64,000 nucleotides of DNA from the NCBI RefSeq assembly GCF_029428675.1, contig NZ_JAJNEL010000001.1:744001-808000 (forward strand). Reading direction: 5' to 3'. The translations under genes and the position numbers were made by a program. This DNA is from Streptomyces sp. JH14 (GTDB lineage Bacteria; Actinomycetota; Actinomycetes; Streptomycetales; Streptomycetaceae). Shown one piece after another: positions 55,049 through 64,000 of the stretch (positions are counted from its first letter, which is position 1; each line of letters starts with the position of its first letter). Under the pieces are notes generated by a model. It saw only the letters and a program-made list of their open reading frames with translations, had not been told where the DNA came from and searched no databases.

Positions 55049-56482
55049 TCAGGCGGTACGTCGCAGCAGGGCCAGATACATGGCGTCCGTACCGTGCAGA
55101 TGCGGCCACAGCTGGACGTCGGGCCCGTCGCCCAGCGCGGGCACGCCCGGCATCAGCGGGCGCGCGTCCACCCACTCCGCCTCGACCGGCTCACCGCCGC
55201 GGCCCTTGAGCACGTCCTCGACGACCACGCGGGTCTCGGCGAGATGCGGCGAGCACGTCGCGTAACCGACGATCCCGCCGACCCGCACGGCCTTCAACGC
55301 CTCCCGCAGCAGACCACGTTGCAGCGGCGCGAAACTCTCCAGGTCCTCCGCCCGGCGGCGCCAGCGGGACTCCGGGCGGCGGCGCAGCGCGCCCAGGCCG
55401 GAGCACGGCACGTCCATCAGGACACGGTCGAAGGACTCGGGCCGCCACGGCGGGCGGGTGCCGTCGGCGGTGACGACCTGGTACGGGCCCGGATTGCCCG
55501 CCAGCGCACGCTCGACGAGGCGGGCCCGGTGCGGCTGCTTCTCGGCGGCGAGCAGCGCGGCACCCCGTTCGGCGGCGAGGGCGGCGAGGAGAGCGGCCTT
55601 GCCACCGGGGCCGGCGCAGCCGTCGAGCCACCGGGTGTCGCTGCCGTCGACCGGCGCGTTGGCGAGGGCGGTGGCCACCAGCTGGCTGCCCTCGTCCTGG
55701 ACCCCCGCGCGGCCGTCCTGCACGGCGCTCAGGGCACCGGGCTCGCCGCCCTCGGCCATCCGTACGGCATAAGGCGACCAGCGGCCGGGCAGGCCGTTCT
55801 CGTCGCCCAGGGCCGTGAGCAGCTCATCGGTGGTGGAGCGGCCGGGGCGGGCGACGAGGGTGACCTCGGGCCGTTCGTTGTCGGCCTCGAGCAGATCCTC
55901 GATCCCGGCACGGCCACTGCCCAGCGCGTCCCAGAGGGCGGAGACGATCCACCGCGGATGCGAGTGCACGACGGCAAGGTGGTCCTCGGCGTCCTCGTCG
56001 TACGACGGGGCGACGCGCGCCACCCAGCCGTCGAGGTCGTCCGCGGCGACCTTCCGCAGGACGGCGTTGACGAACTTGGCCCGCCCCTCGCCGAGCACCA
56101 CCCGGGCCAGCTCCACGCTGGCGGAGACCGCCGCGTGGGTGGGGATACGGGTGCCGAGCAGCTGGTGCACGCCCATGTTCAGGACGTCGAGGACCGGCGG
56201 GTCGACCTCGCGCAGCGGCCGGTCGATGCAGGCCGCGACGATCGCGTCGTACGTCCCCTGCCGCCGCAGCGTCCCGTAGACCAGCTCCGTCGCCAGCGCC
56301 GCGTCCCTGGCATCGAAGTCGCCCTTGGCCCGGGCCTTCTTCAGCAGGGGAGGCAGGACGAGGTTGGCATACGCATCCCGCTCGTCGACCGCCCGGAGCG
56401 CCTCGAAGGCGAGGAACCTGACCGGGTCCTTCTGGGGGCGGCGGTGCGGCTTGGCGGGACGGCGACGCTGCTGGTCGTTCAC
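55049..56482 (-). CDS. rsmB: 16S rRNA m5C967-type methyltransferase RsmB
   Basis: A 477-residue NusB-methyltransferase fusion. Residues 20-160 form the NusB-like RNA-binding domain (DARDAALATELVYGTLRRQGTYDAIV). The C-terminal Rossmann domain binds SAM at DGCAGPGGKAALLAAL; catalytic cysteines are in VLMDVPCSGLGALRRRPE and VGYATCSPHLAET. The role is methylation of 16S rRNA C967. Starts at GTG 56482, with GGAG about 14 bases upstream. It follows fmt, with a gap of 273 bases. Confidence 0.95.
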   Translation of the reverse strand: MNDQQRRRPAKPHRRPQKDPVRFLAFEALRAVDERDAYANLVLPPLLKKARAKGDFDARDAALATELVYGTLRRQGTYDAIVAACIDRPLREVDPPVLDVLNMGVHQLLGTRIPTHAAVSASVELARVVLGEGRAKFVNAVLRKVAADDLDGWVARVAPSYDEDAEDHLAVVHSHPRWIVSALWDALGSGRAGIEDLLEADNERPEVTLVARPGRSTTDELLTALGDENGLPGRWSPYAVRMAEGGEPGALSAVQDGRAGVQDEGSQLVATALANAPVDGSDTRWLDGCAGPGGKAALLAALAAERGAALLAAEKQPHRARLVERALAGNPGPYQVVTADGTRPPWRPESFDRVLMDVPCSGLGALRRRPESRWRRRAEDLESFAPLQRGLLREALKAVRVGGIVGYATCSPHLAETRVVVEDVLKGRGGEPVEAEWVDARPLMPGVPALGDGPDVQLWPHLHGTDAMYLALLRRTA

Positions 56483-56755
56483 GTGAAAGGTGCTCCGCTG
56501 AGGGTGAGGGGCCGAATTCTCCCAGCGTAACGTCGCGCACGGATCAAGCCCCACCGCTGGCCCGGGAAGTGCCCCCGGGGGCGAGTGGCCCTGAGGCCTG
56601 TCCCGTCATCCCCGGTGGCTCAGCGCGTGGTGTCGGACGGTGGTGCACCGCACGGCGGAGTGGCGTCCTCATACGGCGCGTGTCCGGGCGTTCCGGCGAC
56701 GCGGCGCGGTGCCGCCGCTGTCGTCGTGCGCCCGCCGGGGATCACGGGACAACCC

Positions 56756-57688
56756 TCAGGCCCCGATCAGCTCCCCGGGAGCGATCCGCACCCCGCGCGC
56801 CCAGTCCGCGGCGCGCATCGGCTTCTTGCCCTGCGGCTGGACCCAGAGCAGCTCGACGGCGTGCGATCCCGTGCCGACGTACACATTGTTCTTTCCGGCC
56901 GAGAGCTCGCCGGGCGCCAGATCGGCGCGGTCCAGGACGGGCACGGCCTGGATCAGCTTGAGGCGCTCCCCCCGGAAGAGCGTCCATGCTCCGGGAGCGG
57001 GGGTGCAGCCGCGTACCACCCGGTCGACCCGCAGTGCGGGCGCCGACCACTGCACCTGGGCGTCCTCGACGGTGATCTTCGGGGCGAGGGTGACGCCGTC
57101 CTCGGACTGCGGCACGGCGTGCAGGGTGCCGTCCTCGATGCCGTCCATGGTCGCGGCGAGCAGCCCGGCGCCGGCGAACGCGAGCCGGGTGAGCAGGTCC
57201 CCGCTGGTGTCCGTGGGCCGCACCTCTTCCGTGAGGACGCCGTACACCGGTCCGGAATCGAGCCCCTCCTCGATCAGGAAGGTCGAGGCACCGGTGACCT
57301 CGTCGCCGGCCATCACCGCGTGCTGGACGGGGGCCGCGCCGCGCCAGGCCGGGAGCAGCGAGAAGTGGAGGTTGACCCAGCCCCGGGCGGGAATGTCGAG
57401 GGCGGTCTTGGGCAGCAGCGCCCCGTAGGCGACGACCGGGCAGCAGTCCGGGGCGATCTCCCGCAGCCGTGCGAGGAAGTCCTCGTCGCGCGGCCGGGCG
57501 GGTTTCAGCACCTCGATCCCGGCCTCCTCGGCGCGCTCCGCGACGGGGCTGGCGACCAGCCGACGGCCACGCCCGGCCGGTGCGTCGGGGCGGGTGACGA
57601 CGGCGGCGACCTCGTGCCGGCCGGAGGAGATCAGGGCGTCCAGTGCGGGTACGGCTACCTCGGGGGTGCCTGCGAAGACGAGCTTCAT
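56756..57688 (-). CDS. fmt: Methionyl-tRNA formyltransferase
   Basis: A 310-residue enzyme that formylates initiator Met-tRNA using 10-formyl-tetrahydrofolate. It starts [14 protein letters not shown], with the folate and catalytic block [25 protein letters not shown] (catalytic Asn, His and Asp) and [15 protein letters not shown]. The C-terminal OB-fold region for tRNA is complete. It is the first minus-strand gene of the fmt-rsmB-rpe group; a divergent HTH gene lies on the other side. Confidence 0.97.
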   Translation of the reverse strand: MKLVFAGTPEVAVPALDALISSGRHEVAAVVTRPDAPAGRGRRLVASPVAERAEEAGIEVLKPARPRDEDFLARLREIAPDCCPVVAYGALLPKTALDIPARGWVNLHFSLLPAWRGAAPVQHAVMAGDEVTGASTFLIEEGLDSGPVYGVLTEEVRPTDTSGDLLTRLAFAGAGLLAATMDGIEDGTLHAVPQSEDGVTLAPKITVEDAQVQWSAPALRVDRVVRGCTPAPGAWTLFRGERLKLIQAVPVLDRADLAPGELSAGKNNVYVGTGSHAVELLWVQPQGKKPMRAADWARGVRIAPGELIGA

Positions 57689-57761
57689 GGGTGGCTGACT
57701 GCCTCTCAGGCCGAAACGTTACGGTGACGAGCAACGCACCAGTCTAGGCGGCAACTGCCCG

Positions 57762-57807
57762 GGGGCGTACGCATGGCCGTACGCCCCGCGCATATGCGCG
57801 TACGCCC
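57762..57807. repeat. Palindrome cluster in the fmt divergent region
   Basis: GGGGCGTACG (57762-57771) and CGTACGCCCC (57778-57787) form a perfect ten-base-pair hairpin with a six-base loop. A GCGCATATGCGC palindrome follows and a third CGTACGCCCC ends at 57807. Further on, GGTCAA-N6-TTGACC lies at 57841-57858. Both structures are between the divergent start codons and could be operators or leader folds. Confidence 0.65.
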
Positions 57808-57818
57808 CTGAAGCGTGA

Positions 57819-58463
<645 letters not shown>

Positions 58464-58594
58464 CCGATCCCCCTCTGCCCCACCGTGCCGGGCGCACGGA
58501 GGGGCAGTCGTATGTGGCCTGCCGCTCGGGCGCGGCAGGCCAGCACCTTCAGGACCGGTACGGGCGCGGCGGCACCGACCGCTGTTCCCCTGCG

Positions 58595-60739
58595 TCAGCC
58601 GATGTCCGGGGGATCGATCCTGATCCGTACCGGATCGCCGTTCCCCCTGGCCATCCGCGCCGCCTGCGCCGTCTTCAGCGCGGCGGCCAGCGCCGCGCCG
58701 CTGCCCGGCGGCACCCGGAGCAGGACCCGCTCCCAGCTCGCCCCCACCGGCGCGTCCCAGGGCCTTCGGGGCCGGCCCGGCTCGGCGGAGGGCACCGGAA
58801 CGGGTCCGAGCACCTCGGCCTCCGGTGGCAGTTCGGCGGCGGCGAGGAAGGCGGCAAGCGCCTCCGGCGGACCGGTCATCGCGGCCATCCGGGAGACCGG
58901 CGGGAAACCCAGCTCCGCACGCTCCGCCAGCTCCCGGCGGGCGTGGCCGACCGGGTCCCAGCGCACCAGCGCCTGGACCGGCCGCAGTGTCGGTTCGGCG
59001 ACGATGACCACCGTGCCACCCTCCGGCTGCCCCCGTACCAGCGAGGCGGCGGCCGTCCAGCGGCGCAGCGCCTCCTCGCCGGCCCGCAGGTCGGGGCGGC
59101 CGAGCATCGCCCAGCCGTCCAGCAGCAGTGCGGCCGCGTAACCGCCCTCGGCGACGGGCTCGGCGCCGGGGGTGCTGACCACCAGCGCGGGCACGTCCGG
59201 CACGGACTCCAGGACGTGGTCGCGCCCTGAGGTGCGCACGGGCACTGCGGGGAACGCCCGCCCCAGCTCTTCGGCGGTCCGGCGGGCGCCGACGATCCGG
59301 GCCCGCAGCCGGCCCGCGCCACAGGCCGCACAGTGCCAGGCGGTCTCGGCCCGGCCGCACCAGGCGCAGTTGAGATCCTGCTGGTCCGGCGCCTCCAAGG
59401 GGCCCGCGCAGTGCCGGCACCGGGCGGGTTCGCGGCAGCGCTCGCAGGCCAGCCGCGGTGCGTACCCACGGCGCGGCACCTGCACGAGCACCGGTCCGCT
59501 GCGCAGCCCGTCCCGTACGGTCTGCCAGGCGAGGCTGGGCAGCCGCGCCGCCCGGGCCGCACCGTCCCGGGCCAGCTCGCCGTCGCCGACGGTACGGATC
59601 AGGGGGGCCGCGATCCGCAGCTGTTCGCGATCCGCGCGCAGCGGCAGCGCCCAGCCGCTCTCCACCAGCTGGGCCGCCTCCACCGTGCAGTTCGTCCCGC
59701 CGAGCAGGAACGCGCACCGGCCGTGAGCGGCCCGCAGCTCCAGGACCTCCCGGACGTGCGGGAACGGGGCGTTGTCGTCGCTGTGGCTGGAGTCGCCGTC
59801 GTCCCACACGGCGACCAGGCCCAGATCCGCGACCGGTGCGAACATCGCGGCCCGCGTCCCGACCACCGCCCGCACGGATCCGCGCCGTACGGCGAGCCAC
59901 TCCCGGTACCGCTTCTCGGGCCCCGAATCGGCGGTCAGCAGCGCGTGGCGGCCGGCCCCCAGCACGTCCGTGAGCGCGGCGTCGACCCGCCCGGCGCTGC
60001 GCCCGTCCGGTACGACGACGAGTGCGCCCCGCCCCGAGGCCAGAGTCGCGGCGACGGCCCGGGCGATCTCCTGCGGCCAGTGCGGGCCCGGCAGTGCGGT
60101 CCACACGGCCCGGGGCGCTCCGCCCTCGGCCAGCGCCCGCAGGAACGCGGGCCCCTGCTCGTACCGCTCCCAGGTCCCGGTCGACGGCGCCGGAGGCGGC
60201 GGCAGCGGCTCCGGCGACGGCTTGGACTCGGCCCGCCCGTTCCGGGGCGGCACGGCGAGCTGGAGCACATCGGCGAGACTGCCCGCATACCGGTCGGCCA
60301 CGGCCCGCGACAGGGCGAGAAGCTCGGGTCCGAGCACCGGCTCGGGCGAGACGACATAGGCGAGCGCGGCGAGCGCCCCCGGGTAGTCCGACTCGGCACG
60401 CCGCTCGACGAGGAACCCGTCGATCAGCCCACCGCCCTCGCGCCGCCCTCCGCGGACGTTGCGCCCCCCGGCGCCGAACCGCACCCGCACCCGCACGCCG
60501 GGCTGTGCCTCGGCGTCGAGCTCCTCCGGCACGGCGTAGTCGAAATACTGGTCGAGGTGGAGCACACCCTTGTTGACCAGCACCCGGGCGACGGGCAGTT
60601 CCTTGGCGAGCGCGGCTCCCCGCCAGGTCCGCGGCTTGGCCCGCGGCACCTTCGCCTTCCGCACCGACTCCCGAATGAGCGCAAGCTGCTCCGGCGCCCC
60701 GCCCTCGGGCTCCGCGGACTGCTTGTTGTCGCTGCTCAC
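58595..60739 (-). CDS. priA: Primosomal protein PriA, helicase motifs degenerate
   Basis: A 714-residue actinobacterial PriA homolog. The N-terminal 3' DNA-binding domain (ARVLVNKGVLHLDQYFDYAVPEEL, VRVRFGAGGRNVRGG) and the zinc region (CERCREPARCRHC, CAWC, CAAC) are intact. In the helicase core the usual GxTGSGKT reads ALPGPHWP, the DEEH box reads VWDDGDS, and GSATP reads GGTNC, so ATPase function is very likely lost. This loss is known for actinobacteria. It could still load replisome proteins. Starts at GTG 60739, nine bases after AGGAA. Confidence 0.93.
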   Translation of the reverse strand: MSSDNKQSAEPEGGAPEQLALIRESVRKAKVPRAKPRTWRGAALAKELPVARVLVNKGVLHLDQYFDYAVPEELDAEAQPGVRVRVRFGAGGRNVRGGRREGGGLIDGFLVERRAESDYPGALAALAYVVSPEPVLGPELLALSRAVADRYAGSLADVLQLAVPPRNGRAESKPSPEPLPPPPAPSTGTWERYEQGPAFLRALAEGGAPRAVWTALPGPHWPQEIARAVAATLASGRGALVVVPDGRSAGRVDAALTDVLGAGRHALLTADSGPEKRYREWLAVRRGSVRAVVGTRAAMFAPVADLGLVAVWDDGDSSHSDDNAPFPHVREVLELRAAHGRCAFLLGGTNCTVEAAQLVESGWALPLRADREQLRIAAPLIRTVGDGELARDGAARAARLPSLAWQTVRDGLRSGPVLVQVPRRGYAPRLACERCREPARCRHCAGPLEAPDQQDLNCAWCGRAETAWHCAACGAGRLRARIVGARRTAEELGRAFPAVPVRTSGRDHVLESVPDVPALVVSTPGAEPVAEGGYAAALLLDGWAMLGRPDLRAGEEALRRWTAAASLVRGQPEGGTVVIVAEPTLRPVQALVRWDPVGHARRELAERAELGFPPVSRMAAMTGPPEALAAFLAAAELPPEAEVLGPVPVPSAEPGRPRRPWDAPVGASWERVLLRVPPGSGAALAAALKTAQAARMARGNGDPVRIRIDPPDIG

Positions 60740-60841
60740 AGCCAAATTCCTACCAGACGGCACTGACAGCGGCCCGGGCGGACGGCGCGACTGCGCTGTC
60801 ACGCCCGGGAGCCTCTTTCCGTGCCGGGCCGGGGCCGCACG

Positions 60842-60883
60842 CGCCGGGGCCCGGACACCGCGTGCGGCGTCCGGGCCCCGGCG
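60842..60883. terminator. Terminator hairpin after metK
   Basis: A perfect 15-base-pair stem (60842-60856 with 60869-60883) lies 22 bases past the metK stop on the minus strand; the 12-base loop contains its own CCGC/GCGG pairing. Confidence 0.8.
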
Positions 60884-60904
60884 TACGGGCGAAGAGCGAC
60901 AGGC

Positions 60905-62128
60905 CTACAGACCGGCCGCCGTGCGCAGTGCGTCCACGCGGTCCGTGCGCTCCCAGGTGAAGTCGGGAAGCTCGCGGCCGAAGTGGCCGTACGCCGCGGT
61001 CTGGGCGTAGATCGGACGCAGCAGGTCGAGGTCGCGGATGATCGCGGCCGGGCGCAGGTCGAAGACCTCGCCGATGGCGTGCTCGATCTTCTCGGTCTCG
61101 ACCGCGGCGGTGCCGAACGTCTCGACGAACAGGCCCACCGGCTCGGCCTTGCCGATCGCGTACGCGACCTGGACCTCGCAACGGGCCGCGAGGCCCGCCG
61201 CGACGACGTTCTTGGCGACCCAGCGCATCGCGTACGCCGCCGAGCGGTCCACCTTCGACGGGTCCTTGCCCGAGAAGGCGCCACCGCCGTGGCGGGCCAT
61301 GCCGCCGTAGGTGTCGATGATGATCTTGCGGCCGGTCAGACCGGCGTCGCCCATCGGGCCGCCGATCTCGAAACGGCCGGTCGGGTTGACCAGCAGCCGG
61401 TAGCCGTCGGTGTCCAGCTTGATGCCGTCCTCGATCAGCTGCGCCAAGACGTGCTCGACGACGAACTCGCGGATGTCGGGGGCGAGCAGCGAGTCCAGGT
61501 CGATGTCACTGGCGTGCTGCGAGGAGACGACGACCGTGTCGAGGCGGACGGCCTTGTCGCCGTCGTACTCGATGGTGACCTGGGTCTTGCCGTCGGGGCG
61601 CAGGTACGGGATGGTCCCGTTCTTGCGGACCTCGGACAGCCTGCGCGAGAGCCGGTGCGCGACGTAGATCGGGAGCGGCATGAGCTCGGGGGTCTCGTCG
61701 CAGGCGTAGCCGAACATCAGGCCCTGGTCGCCCGCGCCCTGCTTGTCGAGCTCGTCCTCCTCGTCCCTCCGGGAGGCACCCTCGACCCGCTTCTCGTAGG
61801 CGGTGTCGACGCCCTGGGCGATGTCGGGCGACTGGGCGCCGATGGACACCGAGACACCGCAGGAGGCGCCGTCGAAGCCCTTCTTGGACGAGTCGTAGCC
61901 GATCTCCAGGATCTTGTTGCGTACCAGCGTCGGGATATCGGCGTAGGCCTTGGTCGTGACCTCACCCGCGACGTGCACCAGACCGGTGGTGATCAAGGTC
62001 TCGACGGCGACGCGCGAAGTCGGGTCCTCGCGCAGGAGGGCGTCGAGAATGGTGTCGCTGATCTGGTCAGCGATCTTGTCGGGGTGACCCTCGGTGACGG
62101 ATTCCGAGGTGAAGAGACGGCGGGACAC
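60905..62128 (-). CDS. metK: S-adenosylmethionine synthase
   Basis: A 407-residue enzyme that makes SAM from methionine and ATP. The opening [28 protein letters not shown] is the family start; [24 protein letters not shown] and [19 protein letters not shown] are the nucleotide-phosphate loops. GTG 62128 is placed five bases after GGAG; an overlapping ATG is out of frame. A hairpin and 240-base gap separate it from coaBC. I see no SAM riboswitch fold in the leader. Confidence 0.97.
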   Translation of the reverse strand: MSRRLFTSESVTEGHPDKIADQISDTILDALLREDPTSRVAVETLITTGLVHVAGEVTTKAYADIPTLVRNKILEIGYDSSKKGFDGASCGVSVSIGAQSPDIAQGVDTAYEKRVEGASRRDEEDELDKQGAGDQGLMFGYACDETPELMPLPIYVAHRLSRRLSEVRKNGTIPYLRPDGKTQVTIEYDGDKAVRLDTVVVSSQHASDIDLDSLLAPDIREFVVEHVLAQLIEDGIKLDTDGYRLLVNPTGRFEIGGPMGDAGLTGRKIIIDTYGGMARHGGGAFSGKDPSKVDRSAAYAMRWVAKNVVAAGLAARCEVQVAYAIGKAEPVGLFVETFGTAAVETEKIEHAIGEVFDLRPAAIIRDLDLLRPIYAQTAAYGHFGRELPDFTWERTDRVDALRTAAGL

Positions 62129-62263
62129 ATCGCTCCCTGGGGTTGCAGCGGCTGCTGGCTGATCATTGGCGGACGGCCGGGAGCTGCGCCCGGCACGGTC
62201 CGGGGCCCAGTTTATCGGTCGCTGTCGGTTGCCGGACAACGTGTCTCGCCCTTTGGGAGTTCT

Positions 62264-62287
62264 GTGACCAGCGGCACTGCTGGTCAC
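62264..62287. terminator. Hairpin between coaBC and metK
   Basis: GTGACCAGC (62264-62272) pairs perfectly with GCTGGTCAC (62279-62287) around a six-base loop. It is about 80 bases after the coaBC stop on the minus strand; it may be a terminator or a palindromic operator of metK. Confidence 0.5.
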
Positions 62288-62368
62288 GGTAGGAAATTCA
62301 CTCCCTCGGGGCGCCCCGCGTGCCCGCATTCGGCGGGTTCTGGACTCCTCACGGGTGAAACATGAAAT

Positions 62369-63571
62369 TTACGCGAAACGTTCCACCACGAGGTCCCAGA
62401 CCGTGTCGGCGAGCCCTTCCTTGGGGCCGTACGGCACCGGGGTCTCGCCGCCGTCGGCCGCGAGCACCACCGCTTCGTTCTCCTCCGAGCCGAAGGTCTT
62501 GCGCTCCCCCACCTCGTTGACGACGAGAAGATCACAGCCCTTGCGGCGGAGCTTCTCCCGGCCGTTGGCGAGGACGTCGTCCGTCTCGGCGGCGAAGCCG
62601 ACGACGATCTGGTCCGGCGCGGCCCGCTCGGCGGAGACCTCGGCAAGGATGTCCGGATTGCGGACGAGCACGATCGGGGCGGGCTCCTGGCCGTCCTTCT
62701 TCTTGATCTTCCCTTCGGCGTACTCGGCCGGGCGGAAGTCGGCGACCGCGGCCGCCATCACCACGACATCGGCGTCGGCCGCGGCCTTCAGCACGGCTTC
62801 GCGCAGCTGCACCGCGGTGCCGACCCGGACGACGTCGGCGCCGGACGGATCCGGCAGCCCGGTGTTGGCCTCGACGAGCGTGACCCGGGCGCCGCGGGCG
62901 ACCGCGGTGCGGGCGAGCGCGTACCCCTGCTTGCCCGAGGAGCGGTTGCCGAGGTAGCGGACCGGGTCAAGCGGCTCCCGGGTGCCGCCTGCGCTGATCA
63001 CCACATGCCGCCCCACCAGATCGGGTGCGACGGGTCCGCGGGCCAGCACCCGGCGGCAGACCTCGAAGATCTCACCGGGATCGGGCAGCCGGCCCTTGCC
63101 GGTGTCGACGCCGGTGAGCCGGCCGACGGCGGGCTCGATGACGACGGCGCCCCGGCGGCGCAGCGTGGCGACGTTCTCCTGGGTGGCGGGGTGCTCCCAC
63201 ATCTCGGTGTGCATGGCGGGCGCGAAGACCACCGGACAGCGGGCGGTGAGCAGCGTATTGGTGAGCAGGTCATCGGCAAGGCCGTGGGCGGCCTTGGCCA
63301 GCATGTCGGCGGTGGCGGGGGCGACCACGACGAGGTCGGCGTCCTGGCCGATGCGCACGTGCGGCACCTCGTGGACGTCGTTCCAGACCTCGGTCGACAC
63401 GGGGTGGCCGGAGAGCGCCGACCAGGTGGCGGCGCCCACGAAGTGGAGCGCGGACGAGGTCGGGACGACCCGTACGTCATGACCGGATTCGGTCAGCCGC
63501 CGCAGCAGTTCGCACGCCTTGTAGGCGGCGATGCCCCCGCTGACACCCAGAACGACCTTCGGCTTGTCCAC
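62369..63571 (-). CDS. coaBC: Bifunctional phosphopantothenoylcysteine synthase/decarboxylase
   Basis: A 400-residue fusion for coenzyme A synthesis. The CoaC flavoprotein half starts VVLGVSGGIAAYKACELLRRL, with the active-site His in WNDVHEVPHVRIG and the PAMHTEMWEHPATQENV block. The CoaB half begins ISAGGTREPLDPVRYLGNRSSGKQGYALA, followed by AAAVADFRPAEYAEGKIKK, with the CTP/lysine region. GTG 63571 gives the family N-terminus. It follows rpoZ, with a strong terminator between them. Confidence 0.96.
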   Translation of the reverse strand: MDKPKVVLGVSGGIAAYKACELLRRLTESGHDVRVVPTSSALHFVGAATWSALSGHPVSTEVWNDVHEVPHVRIGQDADLVVVAPATADMLAKAAHGLADDLLTNTLLTARCPVVFAPAMHTEMWEHPATQENVATLRRRGAVVIEPAVGRLTGVDTGKGRLPDPGEIFEVCRRVLARGPVAPDLVGRHVVISAGGTREPLDPVRYLGNRSSGKQGYALARTAVARGARVTLVEANTGLPDPSGADVVRVGTAVQLREAVLKAAADADVVVMAAAVADFRPAEYAEGKIKKKDGQEPAPIVLVRNPDILAEVSAERAAPDQIVVGFAAETDDVLANGREKLRRKGCDLLVVNEVGERKTFGSEENEAVVLAADGGETPVPYGPKEGLADTVWDLVVERFA

Positions 63572-63647
63572 TGCGTCTCCCCGCACTCGGATACGTACAC
63601 CCCCATGCTGCCTCACGGCGTCAGGGCCGCTCCCGTGGCCCCGGACA

Positions 63648-63687
63648 CACCACAGGCCCGGCGGTGGTGACCGCCGGGCCTGTGGTG
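63648..63687. terminator. Hairpin between rpoZ and coaBC
   Basis: A perfect 18-base-pair stem (63648-63665 with 63670-63687) and a four-base loop lie 15 bases past the rpoZ stop, an effective intrinsic terminator or attenuator ahead of coaBC. Confidence 0.85.
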
Positions 63688-63702
63688 AAGTGCAGTTCCT
63701 GC

Positions 63703-63975
63703 TTACTGCGCGGGGCCCTCGATGGCCTCGGAGGTCAGCAGGCCCGCGTTGATCTCGCGGAGCGCGATCGACAGCGGCTTCTCGTGCACGTGGGTGTCGA
63801 CGAGCGGACCGACGTACTCGAGGAGGCCCTCGCCGAGCTGCGAGTAGTACGCGTTGATCTGACGCGCACGCTTGGCGGCGTAGATCACAAGGCTGTACTT
63901 CGAGTCGGTGGCCTCGAGGAGCTCATCAATCGGCGGGTTGATGATGCCCTCGGGCGTGGTGATGGAAGAGGACAC
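63703..63975 (-). CDS. rpoZ: DNA-directed RNA polymerase omega subunit
   Basis: A 90-residue omega subunit, which helps assemble the beta-prime subunit. The conserved core is [29 protein letters not shown], with the omega motif at Lys-Tyr-Ser and Ala-Lys-Arg-Ala-Arg-Gln. The GTG start at 63975 follows GGAAGG. It is the upstream gene of the rpoZ-coaBC-metK run; gmk usually lies upstream, beyond the edge. Confidence 0.96.
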   Translation of the reverse strand: MSSSITTPEGIINPPIDELLEATDSKYSLVIYAAKRARQINAYYSQLGEGLLEYVGPLVDTHVHEKPLSIALREINAGLLTSEAIEGPAQ

Positions 63976-64000
63976 TCTCTGCCTTCCGAAGGGGGTAAAA

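Noticed and set aside
54038-56530. 830-residue plus-strand frame opposite rpe and rsmB
   Set aside because: Antisense to two housekeeping genes with complete motifs.
62129-62368. SAM riboswitch ahead of metK
   Set aside because: I looked for conserved SAM aptamer blocks in the leader and found none; only a nine-base-pair hairpin is present.

Overview
The window is a stretch of chromosome from a high-GC, Gram-positive filamentous actinomycete, almost certainly a Streptomyces. The signs are extreme G/C bias at third codon positions, frequent GTG and TTG starts, four-base ATGA/GTGA overlaps inside operons, and a gene content and order that I recall from the S. coelicolor SCO1410-SCO1478 region: smeA-sffA, rbpA, fxsA, ppm, a chitinase, rib-his, guaB1, rpe, rsmB, fmt, priA, metK, coaBC, rpoZ. 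That synteny comes from memory and was not computed. I see no rRNA, tRNA, CRISPR, prophage or insertion sequence.

Layout. 1-6.1 kb: a minus-strand, translationally coupled operon of two GT4 glycosyltransferases, an SGNH hydrolase and a 5-oxoprolinase/hydantoinase cut by the window edge. 6.2-8.2 kb: a HEAT-repeat gene preceded by a possible poly-cysteine leader peptide, and an ankyrin protein. 8.5-10.4 kb: the sporulation pair smeA-sffA. 10.5-15 kb: a divergent MocR regulator / YczE membrane protein pair, a glycerophosphodiester phosphodiesterase and an MFS exporter. 15.1-17.3 kb: rbpA behind a clear sigma-R promoter, then fxsA and ppm. 17.9-22.3 kb: amidohydrolase, Lrp regulator, two small uncharacterised proteins and an acyl-CoA dehydrogenase. 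22.5-26.4 kb: a chitinase behind a DasR-type promoter, a one-helix membrane peptide, a Tat-exported C39-like peptidase (also with a DasR-like site) and a P-loop kinase. 26.5-32 kb: a candidate small RNA, an EccA/CbbX-like AAA ATPase, two CNNM/CorC-type membrane proteins and a PH-domain protein.

32-37.8 kb is a riboflavin operon, ribD-ribE-ribM-ribBA-ribH, led by an FMN riboswitch and running on into hisE-hisG and the PH-domain gene. 38-44.9 kb holds a ROK regulator divergent from an MFS transporter, a secreted alginate-lyase-like enzyme, a decayed copy of a nucleobase permease next to the intact permease, and a DUF5995 protein. 44.9-48.3 kb is a likely lysine catabolic unit, davA-davB (aminovaleramidase and lysine 2-monooxygenase) with an upstream Lrp-type regulator. 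48.4-54 kb holds an SGNH hydrolase, a pair of intergenic inverted-repeat elements, guaB1 (CBS-containing GMP reductase/IMPDH family), an orphan terpene cyclase and a SorC-type regulator. 54.1-64 kb is housekeeping: rpe, rsmB, fmt, a small HTH protein, a priA that has lost its helicase motifs, metK, coaBC and rpoZ.

How the parts fit. Most of the window is core metabolism (flavin, histidine, SAM, CoA, pentose phosphate, translation initiation) and transcription (RbpA, omega). Around it lie nutrient-responsive functions (chitin, lysine, nucleobase, glycan) under local regulators. The points most worth following are the poly-Cys leader candidate, the degenerate ATPase motifs of SffA, the promoter-hairpin-terminator small RNA unit, the second DasR-like site, the davAB-Lrp cluster and the tandem inverted-repeat elements beside guaB1.
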